64,000 bases of DNA from contig CAVVGO010000006.1 in assembly GCA_963747835.1 (NCBI GenBank), positions 930,001 to 994,000 on the forward strand. Reading direction: 5' to 3'. The translations under genes were made by a program, and so were the position numbers. The notes below the pieces were generated by a model that had not been told where the DNA came from, did not search any database, and saw only the letters and a program-made list of their open reading frames with translations. Source of the stretch: JAJPKK01 sp963747835 (GTDB taxonomy: Bacteria; Pseudomonadota; Alphaproteobacteria; Rhizobiales; Xanthobacteraceae). Below are positions 46,831 to 56,232 of the stretch, piece by piece (position 1 is the stretch's first letter; every line of letters begins with the position of its first letter).

Positions 46831-48012
46831 ATGCTTCGCACCGTCGCGGCCTTCGATCGAATTGGCGAGGAAAACGCATTCGCCGTGCTGGCGCGCGCGA
46901 CGCAGCTTGCGGCGGCCGGCCGTGACATCATCAATCTGGGGATCGGCCAGCCGGACTTTCGCACTCCGGATCACATCGTCGAAGCGGCCGTGAAGGCGCT
47001 GCGGGACGGCCACCACGGCTACACGCCGGCGACCGGCATCGTGGCGGTGCGCGAGGCGGTGGCGGCCGATTTGCACAAGCGGTTCGGCGTGGCAGTGTCG
47101 CCTGACGCCGTGATGATCATGCCGGGCGGCAAGCCCACCATGTTCATGTCGATCCTGATGTTCGGCGAGCCGGGCACCGATATTCTCTATCCCGATCCGG
47201 GATTTCCGATCTACCGTTCGATGATCGAATTCACCGGCGCGCGCCCGGTGCCGGTGCCGGTGCGCGAGGAGAACGGCTTCGCATTCTCGGCCGAGGAGAC
47301 GCTCGCCCTGATCACGCCGCAGACGCGGCTCCTGATCCTCAACTCGCCCGCCAATCCGACCGGCGGCGTTACCCCGAAGACCGAGGTTGACAAGCTCGTC
47401 GCCGGCCTTGAGAAATTCCCCGACGTCGCGGTGATGTCGGACGAGATCTACGACCATATGGTCTATGACGGCGGGCAGCACGTCTGCCTGCTGACCTATC
47501 CGTCGATCCGCGACCGGCTGATCCTGCTCAACGGCTGGTCCAAGACCTATGCGATGACGGGCTGGCGGCTCGGCTATGCGGTGTGGCCCGGCAAACTCTA
47601 CGACTACGCCCGCAAGCTCGCCGTCAACCTGCATTCCTGCGTCAATGCCTCCGCGCAATATGCCGGGCTTGCCGCGCTGACCGGTCCGCAAGACGAAGTC
47701 CATCGCATGGTTGCGGAGTTCGACCGGCGCCGCAAAGTCGTGGTGGACGGGCTCAACCGTCTGCCCGGCGTGTCCTGCGCGACCCCGAAGGGAGCGTTCT
47801 ACGCGTTTCCCAACATCAAGCGCACCGGATGGAAGGCGAAGCCGCTAGCCACTTCGCTATTGGAGGATTCCGGCGTCGCCATCATCGGCGGACCGGATTT
47901 CGGCATTCTCGGCGAGGGCTATGTCCGGCTCTCCTACGCCAACTCCACCGAGAACATCCTCAAGGCGCTCGACCGCATGGGTGAATTCCTGTCGACCCGC
48001 AAGGCCGCGTGA
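46831..48012 (+). CDS. Class I pyridoxal-phosphate aminotransferase (aspartate aminotransferase-like)
   Basis: 393 residues from the ATG at 46831 with GAGGGAAAC upstream; earlier in-frame ATGs lack a site. NLGIGQPDFRTPDHIVEAAV, the substrate loop NSPANPTGGV, and the PLP-lysine site NGWSKTYAMTGWRLGYAVWP are clear, with a C-terminal YVRLSYANSTENI carrying the substrate Arg. It swaps amino groups between amino acids and 2-oxo acids; the exact pair is not deducible. The EamA exporter follows after 33 bases. Confidence 0.92.
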   Translation: MLRTVAAFDRIGEENAFAVLARATQLAAAGRDIINLGIGQPDFRTPDHIVEAAVKALRDGHHGYTPATGIVAVREAVAADLHKRFGVAVSPDAVMIMPGGKPTMFMSILMFGEPGTDILYPDPGFPIYRSMIEFTGARPVPVPVREENGFAFSAEETLALITPQTRLLILNSPANPTGGVTPKTEVDKLVAGLEKFPDVAVMSDEIYDHMVYDGGQHVCLLTYPSIRDRLILLNGWSKTYAMTGWRLGYAVWPGKLYDYARKLAVNLHSCVNASAQYAGLAALTGPQDEVHRMVAEFDRRRKVVVDGLNRLPGVSCATPKGAFYAFPNIKRTGWKAKPLATSLLEDSGVAIIGGPDFGILGEGYVRLSYANSTENILKALDRMGEFLSTRKAA

Positions 48013-48045
48013 CGAAGCCGGCGTGACGAGAGGCGGAGGCGAAGG

Positions 48046-48936
48046 TTGAACCGTGCCGCGCCGGCTCCGAGAAGCATCCTTATCGGCATCGCTTGCGGGA
48101 CAGGCGCGGCGCTCTTCTGGGCGGCCGGTCTTACGGCCGCGCGCCACGGCATCGCGGTCGGGTTCTCGCCGTTCGACCTCGCGTTTCATCGCTATGTCTG
48201 GGCGGGGCTCGTGTTCCTGCCGAGCGTGCTCAGCCAAGGCGCGCGCGATCTCAACGGCATCGGCTGGGGACGCGGCTTCACGCTCGCGATGCTGGGCGGC
48301 CCTGGTCAGGCCGCCGTCAGTGCCGCCGGTTTCCTCCTGGTGCCGCTCGCCCACGGCGGCGTGATCCAGCCGTCCTGCGCGGCACTCGCCGGACTTTTGC
48401 TCGCCACGCTGGTGCTGCGGGAAAAACTGCCGATGGTCCGAATCTACGGCGCGATTGCCATTGTGGCGGGCGTCGCGGTGATCGGCAGCGAGGCTTTCAC
48501 CACCATCGGCACCCATGGGGCGCTGGGTGATTTCACCTTCGCGGTGGCGGGGCTGATGTTCGCGGTCTTCGGCATGCTGTTGCGGATGTGGCGGATCAAT
48601 CCGATGCGCGCCACCGCGGTCATCAGCGTGCTGACGCTGCTCTACGTGCCGGTCCACGCCGTCGCGTTCGGGTTCGACCGCATGATCGCGGCGGGCTTGA
48701 TTGAGAATGCCATCCAGGTGTTCGTCCAGGGCATCTTTTCCGGCCCGATGGCGATCTATCTGTTCGCCCGCTCGGTGGTGCTGCTCGGGGTATCGCGCGC
48801 CGCCGTGTTTCCCTCGCTGGTACCCGGGCTGACCCTGATCGTCGGCTTCCTTGCGCTCGGGGAGATCCCCACCATCACGCAACTCGTCGGCCTCGCGATC
48901 GTGCTGGTCGGTTTCCGTTGGACGCAGAAGTCGTAA
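48046..48936 (+). CDS. EamA-family (DMT) transporter
   Basis: 296 residues from a TTG at 48046 with GGCGGAGG upstream. About ten membrane helices in two EamA repeats: GIACGTGAALFWAAGLTAAR in the first and AGLMFAVFGMLLRMWRI with GVSRAAVFPSLVPGLTLIVG in the second. Members export amino acids or metabolites. It lies 33 bases after the aminotransferase, which may hint at an amino acid substrate. Converges on bioB. Confidence 0.86.
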   Translation: MNRAAPAPRSILIGIACGTGAALFWAAGLTAARHGIAVGFSPFDLAFHRYVWAGLVFLPSVLSQGARDLNGIGWGRGFTLAMLGGPGQAAVSAAGFLLVPLAHGGVIQPSCAALAGLLLATLVLREKLPMVRIYGAIAIVAGVAVIGSEAFTTIGTHGALGDFTFAVAGLMFAVFGMLLRMWRINPMRATAVISVLTLLYVPVHAVAFGFDRMIAAGLIENAIQVFVQGIFSGPMAIYLFARSVVLLGVSRAAVFPSLVPGLTLIVGFLALGEIPTITQLVGLAIVLVGFRWTQKS

Positions 48937-48954
48937 CGGCGTGCGCAAAACGCT

Positions 48955-49962
48955 TCAGCGCATCGGCATGAGGCCGAGCTTGTCGAGCAGTTTCATGTCG
49001 CGACCACGTTCCGGGTTCGGCGTCGTGAGCAGCTTCGGTCCGTAGAAGATCGAGTTGGCGCCGGCGATGAAGCACAGCGCCTGAGTTTCCTCGCTCATGT
49101 CCTCGCGGCCGGCGGAAAGCCGCACCACCGATGCCGGCATGGCGATGCGGGCAACCGCGATCGTGCGCACGAATTCGAGCGGGTCGAATGCCGCCTCGCG
49201 GGCGAGCGGCGTGCCCTCGACCTTGACCAGGAGGTTGACCGGCACCGATTCCGGATGCGCCGGCAGGCTCGCCAGCGTCGCCACCATGGCGATGCGGTCC
49301 GCCCGCGCTTCGCCCATACCGACGATGCCGCCGCAGCATACCGCGATGCCGGCGGCGCGCACGTGGCCCAGTGTGTCGAGGCGATCCTGGTAGGTGCGCG
49401 TGGTGATGATCTCGCCGTAGAACTCCGGCGAGGTATCGAGATTGTGGTTGTAGAAGTCGAGGCCCGCGGCTTTCAGCCGCCGCGCCTGCGCATCATCGAG
49501 CATGCCGAGCGTCGCGCAGGTTTCAAGCCCGAGCGCGCGCACGCCCTCCACCATGGCGCAGACCTGGTCGAGATCGCGCTCCTTGGGCGAGCGCCAGGCG
49601 GCGCCCATGCAGAAGCGGCTCGCGCCCCCGGCCTTGGCGGCTTTTGCCTCGCCCAGCACCGCGGCGACATCCATCAGCTTTTCGGCTTTCACGCCGGCAT
49701 GGTGCTGCGCGCTCTGCGGGCAATAGGCGCAGTCCTCCGGGCAGCCGCCGGTCTTGATCGACAGCAGCGTCGAGATCTGCACCTCGTGCGGATCGAAATG
49801 CATGCGGTGGATGCGCTGGGCGTGGAAGATGAGATCCGGAAACGGCAGATCGAACAGCGCCGCGATCTCGGTGCGCGTCCAGTCGTGACGGACAGCGCCG
49901 TCGAGACACTGGGCCAATGCCGAATCTGCCGCCCGGATCGGCGAACGGGTGCGATCATCCAT
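48955..49962 (-). CDS. bioB: Biotin synthase
   Basis: 335 residues from the ATG at 49962. The radical SAM cluster motif is CPEDCAYCPQS (C-x3-C-x2-C); LLSIKTGGCPEDCAYCPQSA, GLDFYNHNLDTSPEFY and FIAGANSIFYGPKLLTTPNP are BioB landmarks and include ligands of the second cluster. It inserts sulfur into dethiobiotin. No other biotin genes are near, so the bio pathway is split in this genome. It lies downstream of fhs in the same direction, with 139 bases between. Confidence 0.96.
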   Translation of the reverse strand: MDDRTRSPIRAADSALAQCLDGAVRHDWTRTEIAALFDLPFPDLIFHAQRIHRMHFDPHEVQISTLLSIKTGGCPEDCAYCPQSAQHHAGVKAEKLMDVAAVLGEAKAAKAGGASRFCMGAAWRSPKERDLDQVCAMVEGVRALGLETCATLGMLDDAQARRLKAAGLDFYNHNLDTSPEFYGEIITTRTYQDRLDTLGHVRAAGIAVCCGGIVGMGEARADRIAMVATLASLPAHPESVPVNLLVKVEGTPLAREAAFDPLEFVRTIAVARIAMPASVVRLSAGREDMSEETQALCFIAGANSIFYGPKLLTTPNPERGRDMKLLDKLGLMPMR

Positions 49963-50054
49963 GACGCGACCATGGCGGCGACAAAACCGAAATGCAAGCA
50001 CGCCGAAAGTCGGTCATCCGCATTGAACCCGCCAGTTGAAAGAGAGCAGCCTCC

Positions 50055-50080
50055 GGGTCACGCGAAACGCGACCCGTGTC
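50055..50080. other. Hairpin between fhs and bioB
   Basis: CGGGT-CA-CGCG-AAA-CGCG-ACCCG can fold into a 9-bp stem with a 2-base bulge and AAA loop. There is no strong T tract on either side, so a terminator is possible but weak. The rest of the 139-base gap would hold the bioB promoter. Confidence 0.35.
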
Positions 50081-50101
50081 TCAATTGTCAGACCCGCGCG
50101 C

Positions 50102-51799
50102 TCAGAACAGTCCGACGATCTTGCCGTCGGTCCCGACGTCGATCGAATCGGCGGCCGGCACTTTGGGCAGTCCCGGCATTGTCATGACGTCGCCGCACAC
50201 CGCGACGACGAACTCGGCCCCCGCCGACAGCCGCACCTCGCGCACCGGGATGGTGTGATCGACCGGCGCGCCCTTGAGGTCCGGATTGGTCGAGAAGCTG
50301 TACTGGGTCTTGGCGATGCAAACCGGAAGCTTGCCGTAACCCATGGCCTCGAACGAGGCGAGTTGGTCGCGCACCGCCTTGTCGACCGAAATGTCCTTGG
50401 CGCGGTAGATTTCCCGCGAAATGGTTCGGATCTTTTCCAACAGCGGCATTTCGTCCGGATAGAGCAATTTGAGCTTGCTCTTGCCCGCTTCGACGGTGCG
50501 CACCACTGCCTTCGCCACATCGGCGGCGCCTTCGCCGCCCAGCGCCCAATGATCCGCCATGAGGGCCTCGACGCCGAGCGTGGCGCATGCCTTCTTGACG
50601 AGCTCGATCTCGGCCGCCGTGTCGGCGGAAAACCGGTTGATCGACACCACCGGAACGAGGCTGAACTTCTGCACGTTCTCGACGTGGCGCTGAAGGTTGG
50701 CCATGCCGGATTCAAGCGCGCCGAGGTTTTCGGTCTTGAGATCTTCCTTTTTCACTCCGCCGTGCATCTTCAGCGCCCGGATGGTGGCGACCAGCACGAC
50801 GCAGTCCGGAGCAAGGCCGGTCTTGCGGCATTTGATGTCGATGAATTTCTCGCCGCCGAGATCGGCGCCGAAGCCCGCCTCGGTCACGACGTAATCGGTG
50901 AGCTTGAGGGCCGTCGTGGTGGCGAGCACGGAATTGCAGCCATGAGCGATGTTGGCGAACGGACCGCCGTGCACAAAGGCCGGCGTGCCTTCGAGGGTCT
51001 GGACCAGGTTCGGCGCCAGCGCATCCTTGAGCAGCGCCGTCATGGCGCCATGCCCCTTGATATCGGCGGCGCGCACCGGCTTGCGGTCGCGCGTATAGCC
51101 GATGATGACGTTGCCGAGACGGTGCTTGAGATCGTCGAGGTCGCGGGCCAAGCAGAAGATCGCCATCACCTCCGAAGCCACCGTGATGTCGAAGCCCGCT
51201 TCGCGCGGAAACCCGTTGGCGACGCCGCCGAGCGAGCACACGATCTCGCGCAGCGCGCGGTCGTTCATGTCAAGGACGCGCCGCCAGGCGACGCGGCGGC
51301 TGTCGAGGCCGAGCGCATTGCCCCAATAGATGTGGTTGTCGATCAGTGCCGAAAGCAGGTTATGGGCCGACGTGATGGCGTGGAAGTCGCCGGTGAAATG
51401 GAGGTTGATGTCCTCCATCGGGATAACCTGCGCATAGCCGCCGCCCGCCGCGCCGCCCTTGACGCCAAACGACGGCCCGAGCGAAGGCTCGCGCAGGCAC
51501 AGCATCGCCTTCTTGCCGATATGGTTGAGCGCGTCGGTGAGGCCCACCGTCGTCGTGGTCTTGCCCTCGCCGGCCGGCGTCGGCGAGATCGCCGACACCA
51601 GGATCAGCTTGCCGTTGGGCTTGTCCTTGAGGGACTTGATGTAGTCCATCGAGATCTTGGCCTTGTAGTGGCCATAAGGCTCGAGGTGCTCCGGCGCGAT
51701 GCCGAGCCGCTCGCGCGCGACGTCGGCGATCAGCCGTTTGGTCGCGGCTTGCGAGATTTCGATGTCTGACTTCGGACTGGTGTGCTGGGAGGCCGGCAT
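50102..51799 (-). CDS. fhs: Formate-tetrahydrofolate ligase
   Basis: 565 residues. KLILVSAISPTPAGEGKTTT (P-loop), LREPSLGPSFGVKGGAAGGG, NLHFTGDFHAITSAHNLLSA and EAGFGADLGGEKFIDIKCRK are diagnostic. The enzyme joins formate to tetrahydrofolate with ATP to give 10-formyl-THF. It is the last gene of the oxalate/formate cluster on the minus strand and starts 71 bases after the formyltransferase-like gene. In methylotroph-like metabolism it draws the formate made by oxalate decarboxylation into C1 assimilation; here that link follows from the gene order. Confidence 0.96.
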   Translation of the reverse strand: MPASQHTSPKSDIEISQAATKRLIADVARERLGIAPEHLEPYGHYKAKISMDYIKSLKDKPNGKLILVSAISPTPAGEGKTTTTVGLTDALNHIGKKAMLCLREPSLGPSFGVKGGAAGGGYAQVIPMEDINLHFTGDFHAITSAHNLLSALIDNHIYWGNALGLDSRRVAWRRVLDMNDRALREIVCSLGGVANGFPREAGFDITVASEVMAIFCLARDLDDLKHRLGNVIIGYTRDRKPVRAADIKGHGAMTALLKDALAPNLVQTLEGTPAFVHGGPFANIAHGCNSVLATTTALKLTDYVVTEAGFGADLGGEKFIDIKCRKTGLAPDCVVLVATIRALKMHGGVKKEDLKTENLGALESGMANLQRHVENVQKFSLVPVVSINRFSADTAAEIELVKKACATLGVEALMADHWALGGEGAADVAKAVVRTVEAGKSKLKLLYPDEMPLLEKIRTISREIYRAKDISVDKAVRDQLASFEAMGYGKLPVCIAKTQYSFSTNPDLKGAPVDHTIPVREVRLSAGAEFVVAVCGDVMTMPGLPKVPAADSIDVGTDGKIVGLF

Positions 51800-51870
51800 C
51801 GGGGCAGTTTCCTTGGTTTGGAGTATTCACAACATCATGGATGATGAATTCGTGTGACAGTCGCCCGGAC

Positions 51871-52800
51871 TCATGAGAAGCGGGCGCCCGCGGCGAGGTT
51901 CGTGGCAGTTGCGTGTTCGCCGGCCCCGACTTTGCCGCCGTCGGCCGGCTTCACGCGCAACACCTTGATCCGGCCGTCGGCGCACACCACCGTGAAGCCG
52001 TCGGCCTCGACCGCGACGATCTCACCCATCTTGCCGGCGATCCCCTTGGGATCGCGCGCCGGCAGAGGCTTTGCCTCGAACACCTGCAAGGTCTTGCCGT
52101 CGAGCGTGGTCCAGGCGCCGGGCGCCGGATTGCAGCCGCGGATCAGGTTGTGGATCTGCCGCCACGGCTTGCCCCAGTCGATGCGGGCATTGTCGGTGCC
52201 GCAGCGGCCTTCATAGGTCGCCAGGCTGTCGTCCTGTTTGATACGTGGCGCCTTGCCGGCCTTGACGAGATCAACCGCCTCCAGCATGGCCTCGACGCCC
52301 ATCGGAAACAGCCGATCGAAATAGACCGAGCCGAGCGAGTCCTCGAAACTGATCGGCGTCTTTTTCTGCAGCAAGACGGCGCCGGTATCGAGTCCATTGT
52401 CGGGCCAGAAGATCGACAGGCCGGTTTCGGTATCGCCCTGGATGATCGGCCAGTTGATGGCGCTGGGGCCGCGGTATTTCGGCAGCAGCGAGGGGTGATA
52501 CTGGATCGACCCGTGGGTCGGGACGCTGAGGAATTCGTCTGGCACGAACAGCGTCACGAAAGCCATCACCTGGAGGTCCGGCTTGAGGGCACGGAATTCG
52601 TCCCATACCTCGGGCTTGCGATAGGACGCGGGCTGATGGACCGGCAGCTTCGCCGCCACCGCCGCTTCCTTGAGCGGATCGGCCTTCTGTCCCGGCTTCT
52701 CCGGCGCCACGTAGACGCCGACCACATCATCGCCGCGCTTGAGCAGCGCTTCCAGCACCGCCTTGCCGAAGGCTTGTTGACCGTGAACCACGATACGCAT
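51871..52800 (-). CDS. Formyltransferase-like protein related to 10-formyl-THF dehydrogenase N-domain
   Basis: 309 residues from the ATG at 52800. It has the Fmt/PurN fold with the THF site SIQYHPSLLPKYRGPSAINW (His and the HPSLLP loop) and GLDTGAVLLQKKTPI, and a C-terminal OB-like domain. The INWPIIQGDTETGLSIFWPD stretch is closer to the hydrolase domain of ALDH1L-type 10-formyl-THF dehydrogenase than to Fmt; a true fmt is present at 11435. It lies between frc and fhs, so a role in moving or releasing formyl groups in oxalate/formate metabolism is likely. Confidence 0.85.
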   Translation of the reverse strand: MRIVVHGQQAFGKAVLEALLKRGDDVVGVYVAPEKPGQKADPLKEAAVAAKLPVHQPASYRKPEVWDEFRALKPDLQVMAFVTLFVPDEFLSVPTHGSIQYHPSLLPKYRGPSAINWPIIQGDTETGLSIFWPDNGLDTGAVLLQKKTPISFEDSLGSVYFDRLFPMGVEAMLEAVDLVKAGKAPRIKQDDSLATYEGRCGTDNARIDWGKPWRQIHNLIRGCNPAPGAWTTLDGKTLQVFEAKPLPARDPKGIAGKMGEIVAVEADGFTVVCADGRIKVLRVKPADGGKVGAGEHATATNLAAGARFS

Positions 52801-52832
52801 GTCAAATCCCCAATGAACGGCAGTCAAAACCC

Positions 52833-52908
52833 GTAGAGCGGATTAGCGCAGCGTAATCCGCCCTGTTTGCGATGCGGCAGGTTAGCCTTCGGCCAACCCA
52901 CCCTGCCA
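52833..52908. repeat. Palindromic intergenic repeat
   Basis: GCGGATTA-GCGCAGCG-TAATCCGC (52838-52861) is a perfect 8-bp inverted repeat, followed by a second imperfect hairpin ending in CCAACCCACCCTGCC. The sequence type, with GGATTAGCG and CGTAATCCGCC, is a common dispersed intergenic repeat in proteobacteria. It lies just after the frc stop and could slow or end transcription. Confidence 0.6.
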
Positions 52909-52909
52909 A

Positions 52910-54421
52910 CTATGCCGCCGCGGCTTCCTTTTTCTCCGACGGCGTAATCGCGCCCGAGGCCTTGATCTCGGCTAGCTCGGCTGCCGAATAGCCAAGCACC
53001 TTGGTCAGGATCTCCTCGGTGTGCTCACCGAGGAGCGGTGAGCGCTTCACTTCGGTGATCGAGTCCGACATTTTGACCGGATTGCCGACGGTGAGGTATT
53101 TGCCGCGGCCCGGATGATCGACCTCGACCACGGTGCCGGTCTTGCGCAATGATTCTTCCCCGGCGATCTCCTTCATCGACAGGATCGGGCCGACCGGAAT
53201 GTCGTGAGCATTGCAGATGTCCATGACCTCGAACTTGGTCTTGGTCATGGTCCACTCTTCGATGGTGGCGAAGATGTGCTTGAGCCGCGGCAACCGCGCC
53301 GGCGGCTTAGCGTAGTCCGGATCGGTCTTCCAGTCCGGCTTGCCGATCAGGTCGCAGATCGCCTCCCAGACCGGCGCCTGCGTGATGAAATAAATGTAGG
53401 CGTCGGGATCGGTCTCCCAGCCCTTGCATTTGAGGATCCAACCCGGCTGACCGCCGCCGGAATCGTTGCCGGCGCGCGGTACCGCATCGCCGAACGGAAT
53501 GTTCTCGCCATATTGGCTGTATTCCGCGAGCGGCCCGCGCGTAAGGCGCTGCTGGTCGCGCAATTTCACGCGGGCGAGGTTGAGGACGCCATCCTGCATG
53601 GCACACAGCACGCGCTGACCGCGCCCCGTGCGCATGCGCTGATAGAGTGCCGTCACGATGCCGAAAGCGAGATGGAGGCCGGTGCCCGAATCACCGATCT
53701 GCGCGCCGGTAACGAGCGGCGGACCCTCACGAAAGCCGGTGGTGGAAGCCGAGCCGCCGGCGCACTGGGCGACGTTCTCGTAGACCTTGCAATCCTCGTA
53801 GGGACCGGGGCCGAAACCCTTCACGGACGCTACGATCATGCGGGGATTGGTCTTGTGGATGTACTCCCAGGTCAGCCCCATGCGGTCGAGCGCGCCCGGC
53901 GCGAAATTCTCCACCAGCACGTCGCAATGCCGGATCAGCCGGTCGAGGATTTCCTTGCCCTTGGGGTGCTTGGAATCAATCGTGATCGAGCGCTTGTTGC
54001 CGTTGAGCATGGTGAAGTAGAGGCTGTCGGCTCCCTTCACGTCGCGCAGCTGCGTGCGGGTGATGTCGCCGACGCCCGGCCGCTCCACCTTGATGCAGTC
54101 GGCGCCCATGTAACCCAGAAGCTGGGTGCAGGTCGGTCCAGACTGGACATGGGTGAAATCGAGGATGCGAACGCCTTCGAGCGCCTTGCCGTCCTGGCCG
54201 AAGGGCTTGGTCGACGGCGGTGGCAGGGCGGCGACGCCGCCAGACGCTTTCTGCACGAGCTTTTTCGACGCCGGCGCCTTGGTCGTAGAACTTTTCGCTA
54301 CAACACGTTTTGCGCCAGGCTTCTTTGCGGCAGCCTTTTTGGCTGCAGGTTTTTTCGCCGGAACCTTGGAAGCGGATTTTTTCACGGCGATCTTCCGCTT
54401 GGTTGGTTTACGCTTCGCCAT
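52910..54421 (-). CDS. frc: Formyl-CoA:oxalate CoA-transferase with a histone H1-like N-terminal tail
   Basis: 503 residues; the CoA-transferase III core begins near residue 75 (ALEGVRILDFTHVQSGPTCT) and carries MLNGNKRSITIDSKHPKGKE, VENFAPGALDRMGLTWEYI and VKGFGPGPYEDCKVYENVAQ with the family catalytic Asp. The first 60 or so residues are Lys/Ala/Pro repeats such as AKKPAAKKAAAKKPGAK, as in bacterial histone H1-like proteins. AAGGAGAG lies just upstream of the ATG at 54421, and there is no better internal start. It swaps CoA between formyl-CoA and oxalate. It follows oxc by 23 bases. Confidence 0.93.
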   Translation of the reverse strand: MAKRKPTKRKIAVKKSASKVPAKKPAAKKAAAKKPGAKRVVAKSSTTKAPASKKLVQKASGGVAALPPPSTKPFGQDGKALEGVRILDFTHVQSGPTCTQLLGYMGADCIKVERPGVGDITRTQLRDVKGADSLYFTMLNGNKRSITIDSKHPKGKEILDRLIRHCDVLVENFAPGALDRMGLTWEYIHKTNPRMIVASVKGFGPGPYEDCKVYENVAQCAGGSASTTGFREGPPLVTGAQIGDSGTGLHLAFGIVTALYQRMRTGRGQRVLCAMQDGVLNLARVKLRDQQRLTRGPLAEYSQYGENIPFGDAVPRAGNDSGGGQPGWILKCKGWETDPDAYIYFITQAPVWEAICDLIGKPDWKTDPDYAKPPARLPRLKHIFATIEEWTMTKTKFEVMDICNAHDIPVGPILSMKEIAGEESLRKTGTVVEVDHPGRGKYLTVGNPVKMSDSITEVKRSPLLGEHTEEILTKVLGYSAAELAEIKASGAITPSEKKEAAAA

Positions 54422-54444
54422 CAGTCTCTCCTTAAACGTCCGAT

Positions 54445-56184
54445 CTATTTCTTTTTCAGCAAGCTTTGCGGATTGAGGTTGCCGATGCGACCGCTCTCGC
54501 TGCCGGCGGCCGGGTCGATCACCGCGTTGATGAGGGTCGGCTTGCCGGAGTCCATGGCCGCGTCGACGGCGCGCTTCAGCTCATCAGGTGTCGTGGCATT
54601 GACGCCGACGCCTCCGAACGCCTCCATCATCTTGTCGTATTGCGAGCCTTTGACAAAGACGGTCGTCGCAGGGTCCAAGCCGGCGGAATTGATATCAGTT
54701 CCGCGATAGATGCCGCCATTGTTGAAGATGACGATGCAGACCGGCAGGTTGTACCGGCAGATCGTTTCGACCTCCATGCCGGAGAAGCCAAAGGCGCTGT
54801 CGCCTTCGACCGCGAGAACGGGCTTGCCGGTCTCTATCGCGGCCGCGATGGCAAAGCCCATGCCGATGCCCATGACCCCCCAGGTGCCGACGTCCAGGCG
54901 CTTGCGCGGCCTGTACATGTCGATGACGCCGCGGGCGAGGTCGAGTGTATTCGCGCCTTCGTTGACCAGGATGGCATCGGGCCGCTCCTTGACGACGGTG
55001 CGCAGTGCGCCGAGCGCGCCGTGGAAATCCATCGGCGCCGAATTCTTCATCAACCGCGGCGCCATCTTGGCGATGTTCTCTTCCTTTTTCGCATTGATTG
55101 CGCCCGTCCACTCAGCCGCGGGGGCCGGCCACTTGCCGTCGATGCCCTCAAGCAAAGCCGCCACGCAGGAGCCGATGTCGCCCACCAGCGGAGCGGCGAT
55201 CTCGACATTGCTGTCCATCTCCTTGGGCTCAATGTCGATCTGGATGAATTTCTGCGATCCCGGCTTGCCCCAGGTTTTGCCCTTGCCATGCGACAGAAGC
55301 CAGTTGAGGCGGGCGCCGATCAGCATGACGACGTCGGCGTCTTTCAACACCGTCGAGCGCGCCGCGCCGGCACACTGCGGATGCGTGTCAGGCAGGAGCC
55401 CTTTAGCCATGCTCATCGGCAGGAAAGGAATGCCGCTCTTTTCGACCAGCCTGCGGATCGTGTCATCGGCCTGCGCATATGCCGCACCTTTGCCGAGGAT
55501 GAGCAGGGGGCGCTTCGCACTCTTCAGGACATCGAGCGCTCGCTTCACAGCCGCCGGAGCCGGGATCTGGGCGGGCGCTGGGTCGATGACCTTGACGAGT
55601 GACTTGGCTCCAGCCTCTGCGTCCATAACCTGAGAGAAAAGCTTGGCCGGCAGATCGAGGTATACGCCACCCGGACGGCCGGACACGGCCGCGCGGATCG
55701 CGCGCGCCACGCCGATTCCGATGTCCGCGGCATGCAGCACGCGGAAGGCTGCCTTGCAGAGCGGCTTGGCTATGGCGAGTTGGTCCATCTCTTCATAGTC
55801 GCCCTGCTGCAAGTCGACGACCTCGCGCTCGGACGAACCGCTGATCTGGATCATCGGAAAGCAGTTGGTGGTGGCGTTGGCGAGCGCAGTCAGACCGTTG
55901 AGAAAGCCGGGCGCCGACACCGTGAGGCAGATGCCGGGCTTTTTCGTCAGGAAGCCGGCGATTGCGGCGGCGTTGCCGGCGTTCTGTTCGTGCCGGAACG
56001 AGATCACGCGCATGCCCGCCGCCTGCGCCATCCGGCCGAAGTCCGTGATCGGGATGCCGGGCACACCATAGATCGTGGTGAGGCCGTTGAGCTTGAGCGC
56101 GTCGATGACGAGGTGAAAGCCATCCGTCAGTTCCCGCTCTGCTCCGGCTGCATTCGCATCGATGCTCTGTGCTATTGCGGACAT
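54445..56184 (-). CDS. oxc: Oxalyl-CoA decarboxylase
   Basis: 579 residues, ThDP-dependent three-domain fold. YGVPGIPITDFGRMAQAAGM with RHEQNAGNAAAIAGFLT carries the cofactor-activating Glu region; the ThDP-Mg motif is GDSAFGFSGMEVETICRYNL ... FNNGG. YEEMDQLAIAKPLCKAAFRV is shared with known Oxc enzymes. It decarboxylates oxalyl-CoA to formyl-CoA, which Frc then uses. Upstream lies the GntR regulator, 48 bases away. Confidence 0.95.
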   Translation of the reverse strand: MSAIAQSIDANAAGAERELTDGFHLVIDALKLNGLTTIYGVPGIPITDFGRMAQAAGMRVISFRHEQNAGNAAAIAGFLTKKPGICLTVSAPGFLNGLTALANATTNCFPMIQISGSSEREVVDLQQGDYEEMDQLAIAKPLCKAAFRVLHAADIGIGVARAIRAAVSGRPGGVYLDLPAKLFSQVMDAEAGAKSLVKVIDPAPAQIPAPAAVKRALDVLKSAKRPLLILGKGAAYAQADDTIRRLVEKSGIPFLPMSMAKGLLPDTHPQCAGAARSTVLKDADVVMLIGARLNWLLSHGKGKTWGKPGSQKFIQIDIEPKEMDSNVEIAAPLVGDIGSCVAALLEGIDGKWPAPAAEWTGAINAKKEENIAKMAPRLMKNSAPMDFHGALGALRTVVKERPDAILVNEGANTLDLARGVIDMYRPRKRLDVGTWGVMGIGMGFAIAAAIETGKPVLAVEGDSAFGFSGMEVETICRYNLPVCIVIFNNGGIYRGTDINSAGLDPATTVFVKGSQYDKMMEAFGGVGVNATTPDELKRAVDAAMDSGKPTLINAVIDPAAGSESGRIGNLNPQSLLKKK

Positions 56185-56232
56185 ACCGCTTCTCCCTAAA
56201 CTTTGTCGCTGCGCCAGCTCGGTCGTGTTGAT

